A stretch of 64,000 bases of DNA from Teichococcus aerophilus (GTDB lineage: Bacteria > Pseudomonadota > Alphaproteobacteria > Acetobacterales > Acetobacteraceae), in NCBI RefSeq assembly GCF_014490485.1, contig NZ_JACTVA010000002.1:1-64000 (forward strand), read 5' to 3'. The notes beneath the pieces were generated by a model, which saw only the letters and a list, made by a program, of their open reading frames with translations, was not told where the DNA came from and searched no databases. The translations under genes were made by a program, and so were the position numbers. Numbering within the stretch: position 1 is the stretch's first letter; every line of letters starts with the position of its first letter. Below, one piece after another: positions 33,508-42,911 of the stretch.

Positions 33508-36500
33508 TTATGAGGCAGGATTTATTTTTGGAACGCCACGGCGGCGCCGCACTACCCGCTCCAGCCACTGTTCCACCCCGTCCATGTAGGAATAGGCGAC
33601 GGGCACAAAGACCAGGCTCAGCAGGGTGGAGGTGATCAGGCCACCGATCACCACCAGTGCCATGGGGGAGCGGAACTCGCTATCCGCACCCAGGCCCAGC
33701 GCGATATGCGCCATGCCGGCGCACATGGCGATGGTGGTCATGACGATGGGCCGGGCACGCTTGCGCGCCGCTTCCAGGATCGCCTCATCGCGACCCAGTC
33801 CACGGTCCCGCCGCGCCAGGATGGCGTATTCCACCAGCAGGATCGAGTTCTTGGCGACGATACCCATCAGCATCAACACGCCGATGACCGCCGAGACGCC
33901 CAGCGATTTCTGCGCGATCAGCAGCGCCATCAGCGCCCCGCCGAGGGAAAGCGGCAGCGCGGACATGATGGTCAGCGGTTGCAGGAAGCCGCCGAACAGC
34001 AGCACCAGCACCAGGTATACCATCAGTACGCCGGCGCCCATGGCCATGCCGAAGCCGGAGAACAGCTCCCGCATCACTTCGGCATCGCCGACGGATTGCT
34101 GGCGGATGCCGGGCGGCAGTTGCCGCAGGATTGGCAGGCCGTTCACCAGCGCCGTGGCGGCACCCAGCGGCAGGCCGTTCAGCTCTGCCTGCACGGTGGC
34201 CTTACGGACCCGGTCCAACCGGTCGATCTGCGCGGGGCCGGAGCCGTGCTGCAGTTCCGCGACGCTGCCCAGCGGCACGCCGCCCATGCGGCCATCGACC
34301 TTCAGTGCCCGCAGCCGCTCCAGGTCTCCGCGCGCCTGCTCATCGAGCATGACGCGGATGGGGATCTGCCGGTCCGGCAGGTTGAAGCGCGCCAGGTTCT
34401 GGTCGATGTCGCCGGTGGTGGCGATGCGCGCGGTGGCGGCGATGGCGGCGGCCGACACGCCGGCATCCGCCGCACGGCCTTCCAGCGGCACGATCTGAAT
34501 CTCCGGCCGGGCGAGGCTCGCGGTGGAACGGGCGCCGGCCAACTGGGGCAGGCCGCGCATCTGCCTCTCCAGCTCCCGCGCCGTGGCCGCCAGCGCCACG
34601 CTGTCCTCACCCACCAGGGTGACTTCCAGCTTGGAGCCGCTCTGCCCATCGGCGCCGAAGCGTACGCGGGCGCCCGGAATCTGCTCCAGCGCCGGCCGCA
34701 CCAGCGTCTCGTATTGCTGCTGGGTGATGCTGCGCTGGCCGCGCGGCGCCAGCGTCACGATCAGGTTGGCCTGCCGCGGGTCGCCCGAATGGGTCACGCT
34801 GCCGATGCCCATCTGGCCATCGCTGTTGGTGCCGAGGGAGGCGAAGACGCTGCGCGTCTCCGGCCGCGCGCGGAGGATGGCGGTGGCTTGCTGCACGGCC
34901 GCCTCGGTGTCGGCGAGGGTCGAACCCGGTGCCAACTCGATAGAGAGCGCGGTGCGCCCACGGTCGGCCCCCGGCACGAAATCCTGCGGGATGAACGGTA
35001 CCAGTGCGATCGACACGCCCAGGAAGCCGATGCCGGCCACCACCGTCACCAACCGGTGGCGCAGGCACCATTGCAGCAGCGGCAGGTAGCGGCGGCCGAA
35101 CCAGCCGCGAGCGTCCTCGTCATGCGCCTGGCCGCTGGATTTGAGGAAATGCGCCCCTAGCAGCGGTGTCAGCAAACGGGCCACCACGAGCGAGAAGGCG
35201 ACGGCGGCTGCGACGGTCAGGCCGAACTCGCGGAAGAACTGGCCCGGGATGCCCGGCATGAACGCCACGGGCACGAACACCGCCAGGATGGTGGCGGTCG
35301 TGGCCACCACCGCCAGGCCGATCTCGGCCGAGGCATCCAGCGCCGCCCGGCGCACGCCGCGCTCCGGGTTGGCGCGCAGGTGGCGGACGATGTTCTCGAC
35401 CTCGACGATCGCGTCATCGACCAGCACGCCGACCACCAGGGTCAGCCCCAGCAGGGTGACGTTGTTGAGGGAGAAGCCGAGGATCCACATCACCGCGAAG
35501 GTGGGGATCAGGGAGAGCGGCATGGCGATGGAGGCAATCCACGTCGCCCGCCAGTCCCGCAGGAAGATCCAGACCACCAGCATGGCCAGCCCAGCGCCGA
35601 CAGCCAGCGCCTCGATCGCGGCGTGGTAGCCATCGAGCACGAAGGTGACGGTGGAGGCCACTAGCTTGACCTCCACACCCTCATGCTCCGCCATCAGTCG
35701 CCGCACGCGGGTGGCGACGCCTTCGGCCACCGAGACCTCGGACGAGCCCTTGGTCCGCAGCACCTCGAACGCCACGACCGGGCGGCCATCCAGGCGGGCG
35801 GCGGTGCGGATCTCGGCATTGGCGTCGGTCACTTCGGCGAGTTCCGACAGCCGCGCGGTGCGGCCATTCGGCAGCACGATGCTACGGTCCCGCAGCGATT
35901 CCACCGTGGCGGCGGAGCCGAGCGTGCGGATGGTCTGCTCCGCCGCGCCCAGCGTGCCGCGCCCACCGGGCAGATCGACATTCAGTGCGCGCAGCTGCTC
36001 ATTCACCTGCGCCGCGGTGATGCCCAGCGCCAGCATCCGGTCCGGCCGCAGCGCTACGCGGATCTCGCGCGCCACACCGCCGATGCGGTTGATCTCCGCC
36101 ACGCCGCGCACCGAGAGCAGCGCCTTGGCCACCACGTCCTCGACGAACCAGCTCAGCTCCGTCTCGCTCATGCGCGGGGCCGCGACGGTGTAGGTCAGGA
36201 TGGCGCCGCCCGTGGCCTCCACCCGCGTCACCACCGGTTCGCGGATATCGGCGGGCAGGTCGGTGCGGATGCGGGCGATGCGGTCCCGAACGTCATTGGT
36301 GGCGCGGTCGACATTCTTGCCCAGCGCGAATTCGATGGCGGTGGTCGACGTGCCGTCGATCACCGTGGACATGATGTGGCGGACATCGCCGAGGCCGGCG
36401 ACCGCATCCTCCACCCGGCGTGTCACCTGCGTCTCCAGCTCGGACGGCGCGGCGCCCGGCTGCATGACGGTGACGACGACCACGGGCAGGTCGATATCCG

Positions 36501-36630
36501 GCATGTTGTTGATGCGCAGCATCGGGTAGGCCACCAGCCCGGCCACCGTCAGCAGCAGGAACAGCACGATGGTGGCCACCGGGTTGTTGATGGCCCAGGC
36601 GGAGATGTTGCGGTGGTCATGCGTCTGCAT
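33508..36630 (-). CDS. RND efflux transporter permease subunit (HAE-1/AcrB type)
   Basis: The proton-driven inner-membrane pump of a tripartite exporter, 1040 residues with 12 expected helices and two large periplasmic loops. The proton-relay Asp pair is present in VVGVLVDDAIVEVENI (helix 4, about 400-415). Other hallmarks are the N-terminal AWAINNPVATIVLFLLLTVAGLVAYPMLRI, VQPGAAPSELETQVTRRVEDAV and the C-terminal MGIVAKNSILLVEYA. It follows the adaptor gene by 3 bases (TGAGCCATG). No outer-membrane channel gene follows, so another channel must be used. Expression is probably set by the divergent TetR regulator. Confidence 0.96.
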   Translation of the reverse strand: MQTHDHRNISAWAINNPVATIVLFLLLTVAGLVAYPMLRINNMPDIDLPVVVVTVMQPGAAPSELETQVTRRVEDAVAGLGDVRHIMSTVIDGTSTTAIEFALGKNVDRATNDVRDRIARIRTDLPADIREPVVTRVEATGGAILTYTVAAPRMSETELSWFVEDVVAKALLSVRGVAEINRIGGVAREIRVALRPDRMLALGITAAQVNEQLRALNVDLPGGRGTLGAAEQTIRTLGSAATVESLRDRSIVLPNGRTARLSELAEVTDANAEIRTAARLDGRPVVAFEVLRTKGSSEVSVAEGVATRVRRLMAEHEGVEVKLVASTVTFVLDGYHAAIEALAVGAGLAMLVVWIFLRDWRATWIASIAMPLSLIPTFAVMWILGFSLNNVTLLGLTLVVGVLVDDAIVEVENIVRHLRANPERGVRRAALDASAEIGLAVVATTATILAVFVPVAFMPGIPGQFFREFGLTVAAAVAFSLVVARLLTPLLGAHFLKSSGQAHDEDARGWFGRRYLPLLQWCLRHRLVTVVAGIGFLGVSIALVPFIPQDFVPGADRGRTALSIELAPGSTLADTEAAVQQATAILRARPETRSVFASLGTNSDGQMGIGSVTHSGDPRQANLIVTLAPRGQRSITQQQYETLVRPALEQIPGARVRFGADGQSGSKLEVTLVGEDSVALAATARELERQMRGLPQLAGARSTASLARPEIQIVPLEGRAADAGVSAAAIAATARIATTGDIDQNLARFNLPDRQIPIRVMLDEQARGDLERLRALKVDGRMGGVPLGSVAELQHGSGPAQIDRLDRVRKATVQAELNGLPLGAATALVNGLPILRQLPPGIRQQSVGDAEVMRELFSGFGMAMGAGVLMVYLVLVLLFGGFLQPLTIMSALPLSLGGALMALLIAQKSLGVSAVIGVLMLMGIVAKNSILLVEYAILARRDRGLGRDEAILEAARKRARPIVMTTIAMCAGMAHIALGLGADSEFRSPMALVVIGGLITSTLLSLVFVPVAYSYMDGVEQWLERVVRRRRGVPKINPAS

Positions 36631-36633
36631 GGC

Positions 36634-37794
36634 TCAGCGCCCCGCCACGGGTGCGGCGACGCGCACGCGGTCGCCCTCGGCCAGGAAGCCGGCGCCAGTG
36701 GTCACTACCTGATCGCCCTCCGCCAGGCCTTGCAGCACTTCCACCACGCCGTCCTGCCGCGCGCCGGTGGTCAGGCGGCGCAGCGCGACCTGCTCGCCCC
36801 GCAGGACGAAAGCGCTCGGCGCCCCGTCCCGGAACACCACGGCCTCCTGCGGCACGACGATGCGGGATGGCGCCTCGGCGCGGATCTCGGCGCGGGCGAA
36901 CATGCCGGGGCGCAGGCCGGAATCGGCCGGCAGCGCCACATGCACCACGCCCAGGCGGCTTTCGGCGGATACGGTGGGCGCGATGGCGCGCACGGTGGCC
37001 ACGATCTCGCGCGCGCCGTGCAGGACACGCACCGGCTGGCCGGGGGTGACGGTGGCGAGGTCCAGCTCCGGCACGCGCGCATCCAGCTCCAGCCGCCCAT
37101 CACGCAGCAGCCGGACCATTTCCTGGCCAACGCCGCTGACGGCACCGGGCAGGATGGCACGCTTCAGCACGATGCCATCGAAGGGCGCGCGCAGGCGGGT
37201 CTGTTCCAGCCGCACCCGGGCCTCGTCGCGCGCGGCGCCGCTGGAAGCGAGGCGGGCTTCCGCCTGCCGCGCGGCCGCCTGGCGCTGGTCCAGCACCTGG
37301 CGCGGCGTGTTCTGAGTGCGGGAGAGCTCCACCGCACGGTTCAGGTCGGCGCGGGCGATGCCGAGCGCGGCCTCGGCTTCGGCAACAGCGGCCTCGGCCT
37401 GGGCCAACTGGGCGGCGGGCACGGCGTCCTCCAACCGCACCAGGACCTGCCCGGCGGTGACGTGGTCGCCTTCCTCGAAAGCGACTTCGGCGACGCGAAG
37501 CCCACCGGTCTCGGCTGCCAGCACCAGCTCCTGCCACGCGACGACGCTGCCGTCGCCGGAGACGGTGCGCATCAACGCGCGAGGCCGCGCCGGAGTGACG
37601 GCCACGGTCAGGGCAGGCGGCGCAACCGGCTGCGCCGCCGCGGTGGGGGGCGTGGCAGGCGTGCCGGACGGGGCCAGGACGTGCCAACCCAGCCAGGCGG
37701 CACCGCCCAGCACGGCGACGACCAGGACGGGCCGCAGCCAGCGCCGGCGCGGGGTGTCTCGGACTTCGATCCCGGTCGACGGGCTATCAAGCAT
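36634..37794 (-). CDS. RND efflux periplasmic adaptor (MFP family)
   Basis: The membrane-fusion partner of the following permease, 386 residues. It has an N-terminal membrane anchor (about 20-38), a Pro/Ala linker, a lipoyl half (VSGDGSVVAWQELVLAAETGGLRVAEVAFEEGDHV), an Ala/Gln coiled-coil hairpin (about 125-200), the second lipoyl half (RLRAPFDGIVLKRAI) and beta-barrel domains. The start ATG 37794 is 52 bases past a -10 whose -35 lies inside the TetR operator. Much longer upstream reading in this frame crosses the tetR gene and is not coding. Confidence 0.95.
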   Translation of the reverse strand: MLDSPSTGIEVRDTPRRRWLRPVLVVAVLGGAAWLGWHVLAPSGTPATPPTAAAQPVAPPALTVAVTPARPRALMRTVSGDGSVVAWQELVLAAETGGLRVAEVAFEEGDHVTAGQVLVRLEDAVPAAQLAQAEAAVAEAEAALGIARADLNRAVELSRTQNTPRQVLDQRQAAARQAEARLASSGAARDEARVRLEQTRLRAPFDGIVLKRAILPGAVSGVGQEMVRLLRDGRLELDARVPELDLATVTPGQPVRVLHGAREIVATVRAIAPTVSAESRLGVVHVALPADSGLRPGMFARAEIRAEAPSRIVVPQEAVVFRDGAPSAFVLRGEQVALRRLTTGARQDGVVEVLQGLAEGDQVVTTGAGFLAEGDRVRVAAPVAGR

Positions 37795-37845
37795 GGACCT
37801 GCACTGCCCTTCCTGCCATGCCAGCGGAGAACTGGCCTGTGCCGC

Positions 37846-37874
37846 TATATCGTTCTTGTTGACCAAATGGTCAA
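37846..37874 (-). promoter_or_regulatory. TetR operator overlapping the RND operon promoter
   Basis: The perfect 16-bp palindrome TTGACCAAATGGTCAA spans 37859-37874. On minus it supplies -35 TTGACC (37874-37869); after exactly 17 bases comes the -10 GATATA (37851-37846). Bound repressor would cover the -35 of the efflux operon. The palindrome lies 20 bases before the tetR ATG, so autoregulation is likely. Confidence 0.85.
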
Positions 37875-37893
37875 TAACCACTTGAAGCAGACA

Positions 37894-38547
37894 ATGACCG
37901 ATACGCCACACGATTCCGACACGGCCCCCGCCCGCGCCAGCCGCCTGCCCTCCGCCGAGCGGCAGGCGCAGATCCTGGACGCGGCGGTGGAGGAATTCGC
38001 CGAGCGGGGCTTCGCGGGCGCCCGCATGGCGGCGGTGGCCACGCGTGCGGGCGTGACGAAGGGCCTGCTGTACCACTACTTCCCGGGCGGCAAGCTGGAC
38101 CTGTTCCGCTCTGCCATTGCCGGCTGCGTCAACCCGCTGCTGGAGGAAGCGCATCGCCTGGCCGATGGCTTCACCGGCAGCCGGCGCACCCTGCTGGAAT
38201 CGCTGATCGACCTCGGTTACGGCCGGCAGGAGATGGAGGCGCGTGAGCACATCCTGATGAAGCTGCTGCTGACCGAGGCCGACCGCTTCCCCGAACTCTC
38301 GGAACTCTACCGGACCGCTATGCTGCAACCGGCGCTGGACCTGGCGCGGCAGGTGGTGGAAGCCGGTTCCGCCGCCGGCGACTTCCGCCCGGGCGCGGCC
38401 GATGAGCCCGGCCTGGCACATGTCCTGCTGGCGCCCGTGCTGATGGGGTCGGTCTGGCGCATGATGCTGGGCCCGGATCACGCCCCCTCGGCAACGGCCA
38501 TGCGCGACGCACATCTGGACCTGATCCTGCGCGGTCTGGCGCCTTAG
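37894..38547 (+). CDS. TetR-family transcriptional regulator
   Basis: A 217-residue repressor, divergent from the RND operon. The N-terminal helix-turn-helix is clear (RQAQILDAAVEEFAERGFAGARMAAVATRAGVTKGLLYHYFPGGKLDLFRSAI, about 20-72). The C-terminal ligand-binding part is helical with HILMKLLLTEADRFPELSELYR. ATG 37894 was chosen because the upstream in-frame ATG 37867 lies inside the operator palindrome. The likely inducers are substrates of the pump. Confidence 0.94.
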   Translation: MTDTPHDSDTAPARASRLPSAERQAQILDAAVEEFAERGFAGARMAAVATRAGVTKGLLYHYFPGGKLDLFRSAIAGCVNPLLEEAHRLADGFTGSRRTLLESLIDLGYGRQEMEAREHILMKLLLTEADRFPELSELYRTAMLQPALDLARQVVEAGSAAGDFRPGAADEPGLAHVLLAPVLMGSVWRMMLGPDHAPSATAMRDAHLDLILRGLAP

Positions 38548-38945
38548 GAACTTACCCGTTGCGGCGGTCGCGTTCCTGCCTTCCTGGCTCGGGGTGCAAG
38601 CATCCGCGTGATGCTGCGTCATCACGTGCCAGTGCTGCGCCATTGCCGCACCGAACGCTGTTGCTTCCGACTGCGTGTTCACGATGTCTCTTGCGGCGTT
38701 GGCCGCCCCTCATCTATACGTGACCACCTCGTAACCATCCGTGCAGGGAGGGGCAGCATGATCGCATTCCGTCATCCGCAAACGCCTCTCCCGCCACCAT
38801 GCGGCCGTCCCGGCCCGGTGCTGGTGACGCGCCACTAGGTTTCCGCGGCTGCCGCCGCCGGACCTTTTCCCCCGTTCGAGATTGACCGAGCCCGGCATCC
38901 CCACGATGCCGCTGGCCTGACAGGGCTGCCTGCTGTGGCGGGCGG
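38548..38945. other. 398-base intergenic region
   Basis: No gene is seen between tetR and the ABC exporter, both on plus. A stem CGTGATG-N6-CATCACG (38607-38626) is the only clear structure; it has no U-tract and resembles the ends of the dispersed repeat described at 52.7 and 60.5 kb. The exporter promoter must be in the right part, but no strong hexamers were found. Confidence 0.4.
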
Positions 38946-40757
38946 ATGACACACGTGACCCAACAGAAGCGCGCGAATCCCTTTCGTGCCGTGCTGACAT
39001 TCCTCTGGCGCCACTGGTGCCGGCATCCGGCCATGCTGGTGGCGGTGCTGGGCGGCATGCTGCTGGCCACGGTGGCCGACGTCCTGGTGCCCATCTTTGC
39101 CGGCCGGCTGGTCGACGCCGTGGCCCGGGTGGAGGAGACCTCGCGCGATACCGCCCTGGCGCAGGCGCTCCATGCCCTGGCAATGCTGGCGGCGCTGGGC
39201 GTGCTGGTCCTGGCAGGGCGCATCGCCAGCATCCTCGGCGTCATCGGCCTGACGTTGCGGATCATGAGCGCGGTGGGGGGCGAGGCCTTCCAGCGCGTGC
39301 AGCGCTTCTCGGCAGACTGGCATGCCAACAGCTTCGCCGGCTCCACGGTGCGCCGCATCAGCCGCGGCATGTGGGCCATCGACCTGCTGAACGACACCAT
39401 CCTCATCGCGCTGCTGCCGTCCGCCGTGGTGCTGCTGGGGGCAACGCTGCTGCTGGGCTGGCAATGGCCGCTGATGGGCGCGTTGGTGGCGGGTGGCGGC
39501 ATCCTCTATGTCGGGTTGACGATGCTGCTGTCGCTGCGCTGGGTGGCGCCGGCCGCGCGCCTGTCGAACGCATGGGACACCAAGCTCGGCGGTGCCATGG
39601 CCGATGCGGTCGGTGCCAATGCCGTGGTGAAGGCTTTCGGCGCCGAAGCGCGGGAAGATGCCCGCCTGGCCACGCTGATCGGCAAGTGGCGGCACCGCAC
39701 GACGCGCACATGGCGGCGCGGCACCGGCTCCGAAGCCTTGCAGATTCTTACCCTGTTGCTGCTGCGCATCGCCATCGTCGGCGCGGCGCTCTGGCTCTGG
39801 TGGCAAGGCGAGGCCAGCGCGGGCGATCTGGCGACGGTGCTGACTATGTTCTTCATGGTGCAGGGCTATCTGCGCGATGTCGGCTTCCACATCAGCAATC
39901 TCCAGCGCGGCATCAACGAGATGGAGGAACTGGTCGCGCTGCACGACACGCCCCTCGGCATCGAGGACCAGGCCACCGCGCAGCCGATTGCCATCACGCG
40001 CGGCGAGATCGCGTTCGAGAATGTCACCTTCCAGTATGGCGGGCACACGACGCCGTTGTATCGCGGCCTGAACCTGCGTATCCGCAGTGGCGAGAGCGTG
40101 GGGCTGGTCGGTCCGTCCGGCTCCGGCAAGACGACGCTGGTGAAGCTGATCCAGCGCCTGCATGACGTGACCGATGGCCGGGTGACGATCGACGGTCAGG
40201 ATGTCCGCCTGGCAACGCAGGCATCCCTGCGGACGCGCATCGCGATCGTGCAGCAGGAGCCGGTGCTGTTCCACCGCACCTTGGCCGAGAATATCGCCTA
40301 TGCCCGGCCGGCTGCCACGATGGCCGAGATCCGGCAGGCGGCGGCGCTGGCGAATGCCAATGACTTCATCGACCGCCTGCCACGTGGCTACGCGACGCTG
40401 GTGGGCGAGCGCGGCGTGAAGCTCTCCGGCGGGGAGCGGCAGCGTGTCGCCCTGGCCCGCGCCTTCCTGGCCGACGCGCCGATCCTGATCCTGGACGAAG
40501 CGACCTCGGCATTGGATTCGGAGAGCGAGGCGGCGATCCAGGAGGCGATGCAGCGGCTGCTGCGCGGCCGCACCGCCATCGTCATCGCCCACCGGCTGGC
40601 CACGGTGCGGGCGATGGACCGCATCCTGGTGTTCGACCGTGGCGCGGTGGTGGAAGAGGGCCGGCATGACGCCCTGGTGCAGCGCCAGGGCGGCCTGTAC
40701 CGCCGGCTGTTCGAGCGGCAGGCGCTGGAACTGACCCGGGCCGGAGCGGCCGACTGA
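38946..40757 (+). CDS. ABC-type exporter, fused permease and ATPase (half-transporter)
   Basis: A 603-residue type IV ABC exporter. Six membrane helices occupy about residues 25-330, and the nucleotide-binding domain about 360-590 carries Walker A GPSGSGKTTL, the Q-loop IVQQEPVLFHRTLAENIAYA, signature LSGGERQRVALARA, Walker B ILILDEATSALDSES and H-loop VIAHRLATVRAMD. It should work as a homodimer. The cargo is not readable; lipid, peptide or drug are possible. It stands alone, and a 12-bp hairpin follows the stop immediately. Confidence 0.95.
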   Translation: MTHVTQQKRANPFRAVLTFLWRHWCRHPAMLVAVLGGMLLATVADVLVPIFAGRLVDAVARVEETSRDTALAQALHALAMLAALGVLVLAGRIASILGVIGLTLRIMSAVGGEAFQRVQRFSADWHANSFAGSTVRRISRGMWAIDLLNDTILIALLPSAVVLLGATLLLGWQWPLMGALVAGGGILYVGLTMLLSLRWVAPAARLSNAWDTKLGGAMADAVGANAVVKAFGAEAREDARLATLIGKWRHRTTRTWRRGTGSEALQILTLLLLRIAIVGAALWLWWQGEASAGDLATVLTMFFMVQGYLRDVGFHISNLQRGINEMEELVALHDTPLGIEDQATAQPIAITRGEIAFENVTFQYGGHTTPLYRGLNLRIRSGESVGLVGPSGSGKTTLVKLIQRLHDVTDGRVTIDGQDVRLATQASLRTRIAIVQQEPVLFHRTLAENIAYARPAATMAEIRQAAALANANDFIDRLPRGYATLVGERGVKLSGGERQRVALARAFLADAPILILDEATSALDSESEAAIQEAMQRLLRGRTAIVIAHRLATVRAMDRILVFDRGAVVEEGRHDALVQRQGGLYRRLFERQALELTRAGAAD

Positions 40758-40758
40758 G

Positions 40759-40788
40759 GAAGCGGGATGCGGGTGCGCATCCCGCTTC
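40759..40788. terminator. hairpin terminator between ABC exporter and LysR gene
   Basis: A 12-bp perfect stem GAAGCGGGATGC/GCATCCCGCTTC with loop GGGTGC starts 2 bases after the exporter stop. Only ATTG follows, so the U-tract is minimal. The convergent lysR gene ends 42 bases further on. Confidence 0.65.
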
Positions 40789-40829
40789 ATTGCTGAGCCT
40801 TGTCCGGCGCCGGTTCGTTCCGGTGTGAC

Positions 40830-41762
40830 TTACGGCGTCGCGGTGCCCTGGGCCGCTTCCATCGCGGCACGCAGCGGCGGCCATTCCTGCCGCAGCATCT
40901 TCAGCACGGCCTGGCGGGCCGGGTTGCTGGCATCGTCCTGCCAGGCGCAGAGCAGATCGGCATGGCCCATGGCGGCGGCGTCCAGCGGCCGCAGCACGAC
41001 TTCCACCGGGCAGAAGCGCTCCGCCGCCTGCGGCACCAACGCGATGCCGATGCCGGCGCCGACCAGCGCCAGGATGGAATGCGTTTGGCTGATATGCTGC
41101 ACCGGCCCTGGGGAGACGCCGGCGATCCGCAGCGCGCCCATCACCAGGTCGTGCAGATAGCGGCCATCCAGCGGTGGGTAGGTAATCAGTGGCTGCCCTT
41201 CCAGCGCCGTGACTTCCACCTGCGCCGCTGCCGCCAGCTTGTGGTGGCGGGGCAGGGCGACCATCAGCCGTTCCCGATGCACCCGGACGGCGCGGATGCC
41301 GGGCAGGGATGCGGGCGGGCGCAGCAGGCCCAAATCCAACTGTCCGGTACGCAGGGCCTCGATCTGCTCGTGGGACACCTTCTCCCGCAAGGTCAGGGCG
41401 ACCTCCGGCAGCTTCTCCCGGATCAACGACACCAGGCCGGGGAGCACGTGGTAGCTGGAGGCGGCGGTGAAGCCGATGGTCACCGACCCGGCCTCACCCC
41501 TGGCGATGCGGCGGGCGGTGCGGGCGGCTTCCTCCGCCAGCAACAGCAGCCGGCGCGCATCCCGGAACAGCGCATCGCCGGCGGCGGTCAGCGTCACGCC
41601 GCGGCTGCCACGCTCGAACAGGATGGCGCCCAGCTCGTGCTCCAGCAGCTGGATCTGCCGGCTCAGCGGCGGCTGCGTCATGTTCAGCCGGGCCGCCGCG
41701 CGCCGGAAATGCAGTTCCTCGGCGACGGCGACGAAGCAGCGAAGCTGGGTAAGGCCGATCAT
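40830..41762 (-). CDS. LysR-family transcriptional regulator
   Basis: A 310-residue LysR regulator. The N-terminal winged helix is typical (LTQLRCFVAVAEELHFRRAAARLNMTQPPLSRQIQLLEHELGAILFERG), followed by a periplasmic-binding-like effector domain (about 90-300; VTIGFTAASSYHVLPGLV, GAGIGIALVPQAAERF). The start ATG 41762 directly abuts a perfect LysR box. It is divergent from a Bug receptor and an Ldh-family dehydrogenase and probably controls them in response to the imported acid. A longer frame to 42269 runs antisense over the Bug gene and is rejected. Confidence 0.94.
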   Translation of the reverse strand: MIGLTQLRCFVAVAEELHFRRAAARLNMTQPPLSRQIQLLEHELGAILFERGSRGVTLTAAGDALFRDARRLLLLAEEAARTARRIARGEAGSVTIGFTAASSYHVLPGLVSLIREKLPEVALTLREKVSHEQIEALRTGQLDLGLLRPPASLPGIRAVRVHRERLMVALPRHHKLAAAAQVEVTALEGQPLITYPPLDGRYLHDLVMGALRIAGVSPGPVQHISQTHSILALVGAGIGIALVPQAAERFCPVEVVLRPLDAAAMGHADLLCAWQDDASNPARQAVLKMLRQEWPPLRAAMEAAQGTATP

Positions 41763-41781
41763 TGATACAGCATGAGTATCA
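41763..41781. promoter_or_regulatory. LysR-type operator (T-N11-A) next to the lysR start codon
   Basis: The perfect inverted repeat TGATAC-N7-GTATCA contains the canonical ATAC-N7-GTAT / T-N11-A core. It sits directly upstream of the lysR ATG and 123 bases before the divergent Bug gene. This position fits autorepression plus activation of the Bug/Ldh operon. Confidence 0.85.
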
Positions 41782-41904
41782 GCCGATGCCGAATCAAGCG
41801 TGGACGGGTGTCGCGTCCGTGGCGTAACGCCGAGGTAATGATCGCCGAAGGGCGGCCCGGGCACCGCCTCATGCGGCAAGCCCGCCTGTTGGGAGAGCCG
41901 AACC

Positions 41905-42882
41905 ATGAATCGCCGTACCCTGTTGCGCGCCTCGCTGCTGGCGCCCGCCCTGTCGCCGCTGGCCGCCCCGGCCCTGCGGGCGCAAGGCTTCGACCATACG
42001 CTGCGCATCATCGTGCCGAATGCCCCCGGCGGCACCAGCGACATCCTGGCCCGCCTGCTGGCGCCGGAGCTGACGCGCGCGCTGGGCCAGAACGTCGTGG
42101 TCGAGAACCGCGCCGGCGCCGCTGGCAATATCGGCGCCGACGCCGTGGCCAAGAGCGCGCCGGACGGCCACACCCTGCTGCTGATGGACGTGGCCACCCT
42201 GGCCATCAACCCCGCGCTGTTCCCCCGTATCCCGTTCGACGTGCAGCGGGACCTGGCGCCGGTCAGCATGGTGATCTACGCGCCCTATCTGGTCGCGGTG
42301 AAGAAGGCGCTGCCGGTGCAGGATGCCGCCAGCCTCGTCGCCTACGCCAAGTCGCATGGCGGCGGGCTGAACATCGCCAATGCAGGCGTCGGCAGCCTGA
42401 CGCACCTGACCGCGGTGGAAGTGCTGGCGCATCTGGGGGTGGAAGGCACGCAGGTGCCCTATCGCGGCGGTGCCCCGGCGCTGATGGCGGTGGCGGCCGG
42501 CGAGGCCGACATGATCATCAACGGCGCCACGGCCACCCAGCCCTATCTGGTCAATGGCCAGATGAAGGGTATCGGCGTCTCCGGCGACAAGCGCCTGCCG
42601 GCGCTGCCGGATGTGCCGACCTTCAAGGAACTGGGATGGCCGATGGCCGATGCCGGCACCTGGCAGGGCATCATGGTGCAGGGCAATACGCCGAGGCCGC
42701 TGGTGGAGCGGCTGTACAAGGAATTGCGTGACATCCTCGGCCAGCCGGCGATGGTAACCCGCCTGACCGACCTGGGTGGTGAGCCGCGGCCGGAAGGCCC
42801 TGATGCCTTCCGCACCTGGCTGACCCAGGCTACCGAGACCTACGGTGCCATCGTCCGCAAGCACAACATCCGGCCTGAATAA
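41905..42882 (+). CDS. Bug-family (TctC-like) periplasmic solute receptor
   Basis: A 325-residue tripartite-tricarboxylate-type receptor. Signal: NRRTLLRASLLAPALSPLAAPALRAQG, with an Arg pair. Family blocks: LRIIVPNAPGGTSDILARLLAPEL, VVENRAGAAGNIGADAVAKSAPDGHTLL and VPYRGGAPALMAVAAGEADMI. It lies between a LysR regulator and an Ldh-type dehydrogenase gene (29 bases to its ATG), which suggests the ligand is a 2-hydroxy acid or related compound. No TctAB genes are nearby. Confidence 0.95.
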   Translation: MNRRTLLRASLLAPALSPLAAPALRAQGFDHTLRIIVPNAPGGTSDILARLLAPELTRALGQNVVVENRAGAAGNIGADAVAKSAPDGHTLLLMDVATLAINPALFPRIPFDVQRDLAPVSMVIYAPYLVAVKKALPVQDAASLVAYAKSHGGGLNIANAGVGSLTHLTAVEVLAHLGVEGTQVPYRGGAPALMAVAAGEADMIINGATATQPYLVNGQMKGIGVSGDKRLPALPDVPTFKELGWPMADAGTWQGIMVQGNTPRPLVERLYKELRDILGQPAMVTRLTDLGGEPRPEGPDAFRTWLTQATETYGAIVRKHNIRPE

Positions 42883-42911
42883 GCCGGCGACCGAGACCAG
42901 AAAGAGCCTTG

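Noticed and set aside
35683-37866. Long plus-strand N-terminal extension in frame with tetR
   Set aside because: It runs antisense over the RND permease and adaptor genes; the TetR domain itself begins near 37894.
38835-40790. 651-codon minus-strand frame opposite the ABC exporter
   Set aside because: The plus strand has all ABC exporter motifs; the minus frame is low-complexity Gln/His/Arg sequence.
41763-42269. Extended lysR frame upstream of 41762
   Set aside because: It would be antisense to the Bug gene and cross the LysR operator; LysR homology starts at 41762.
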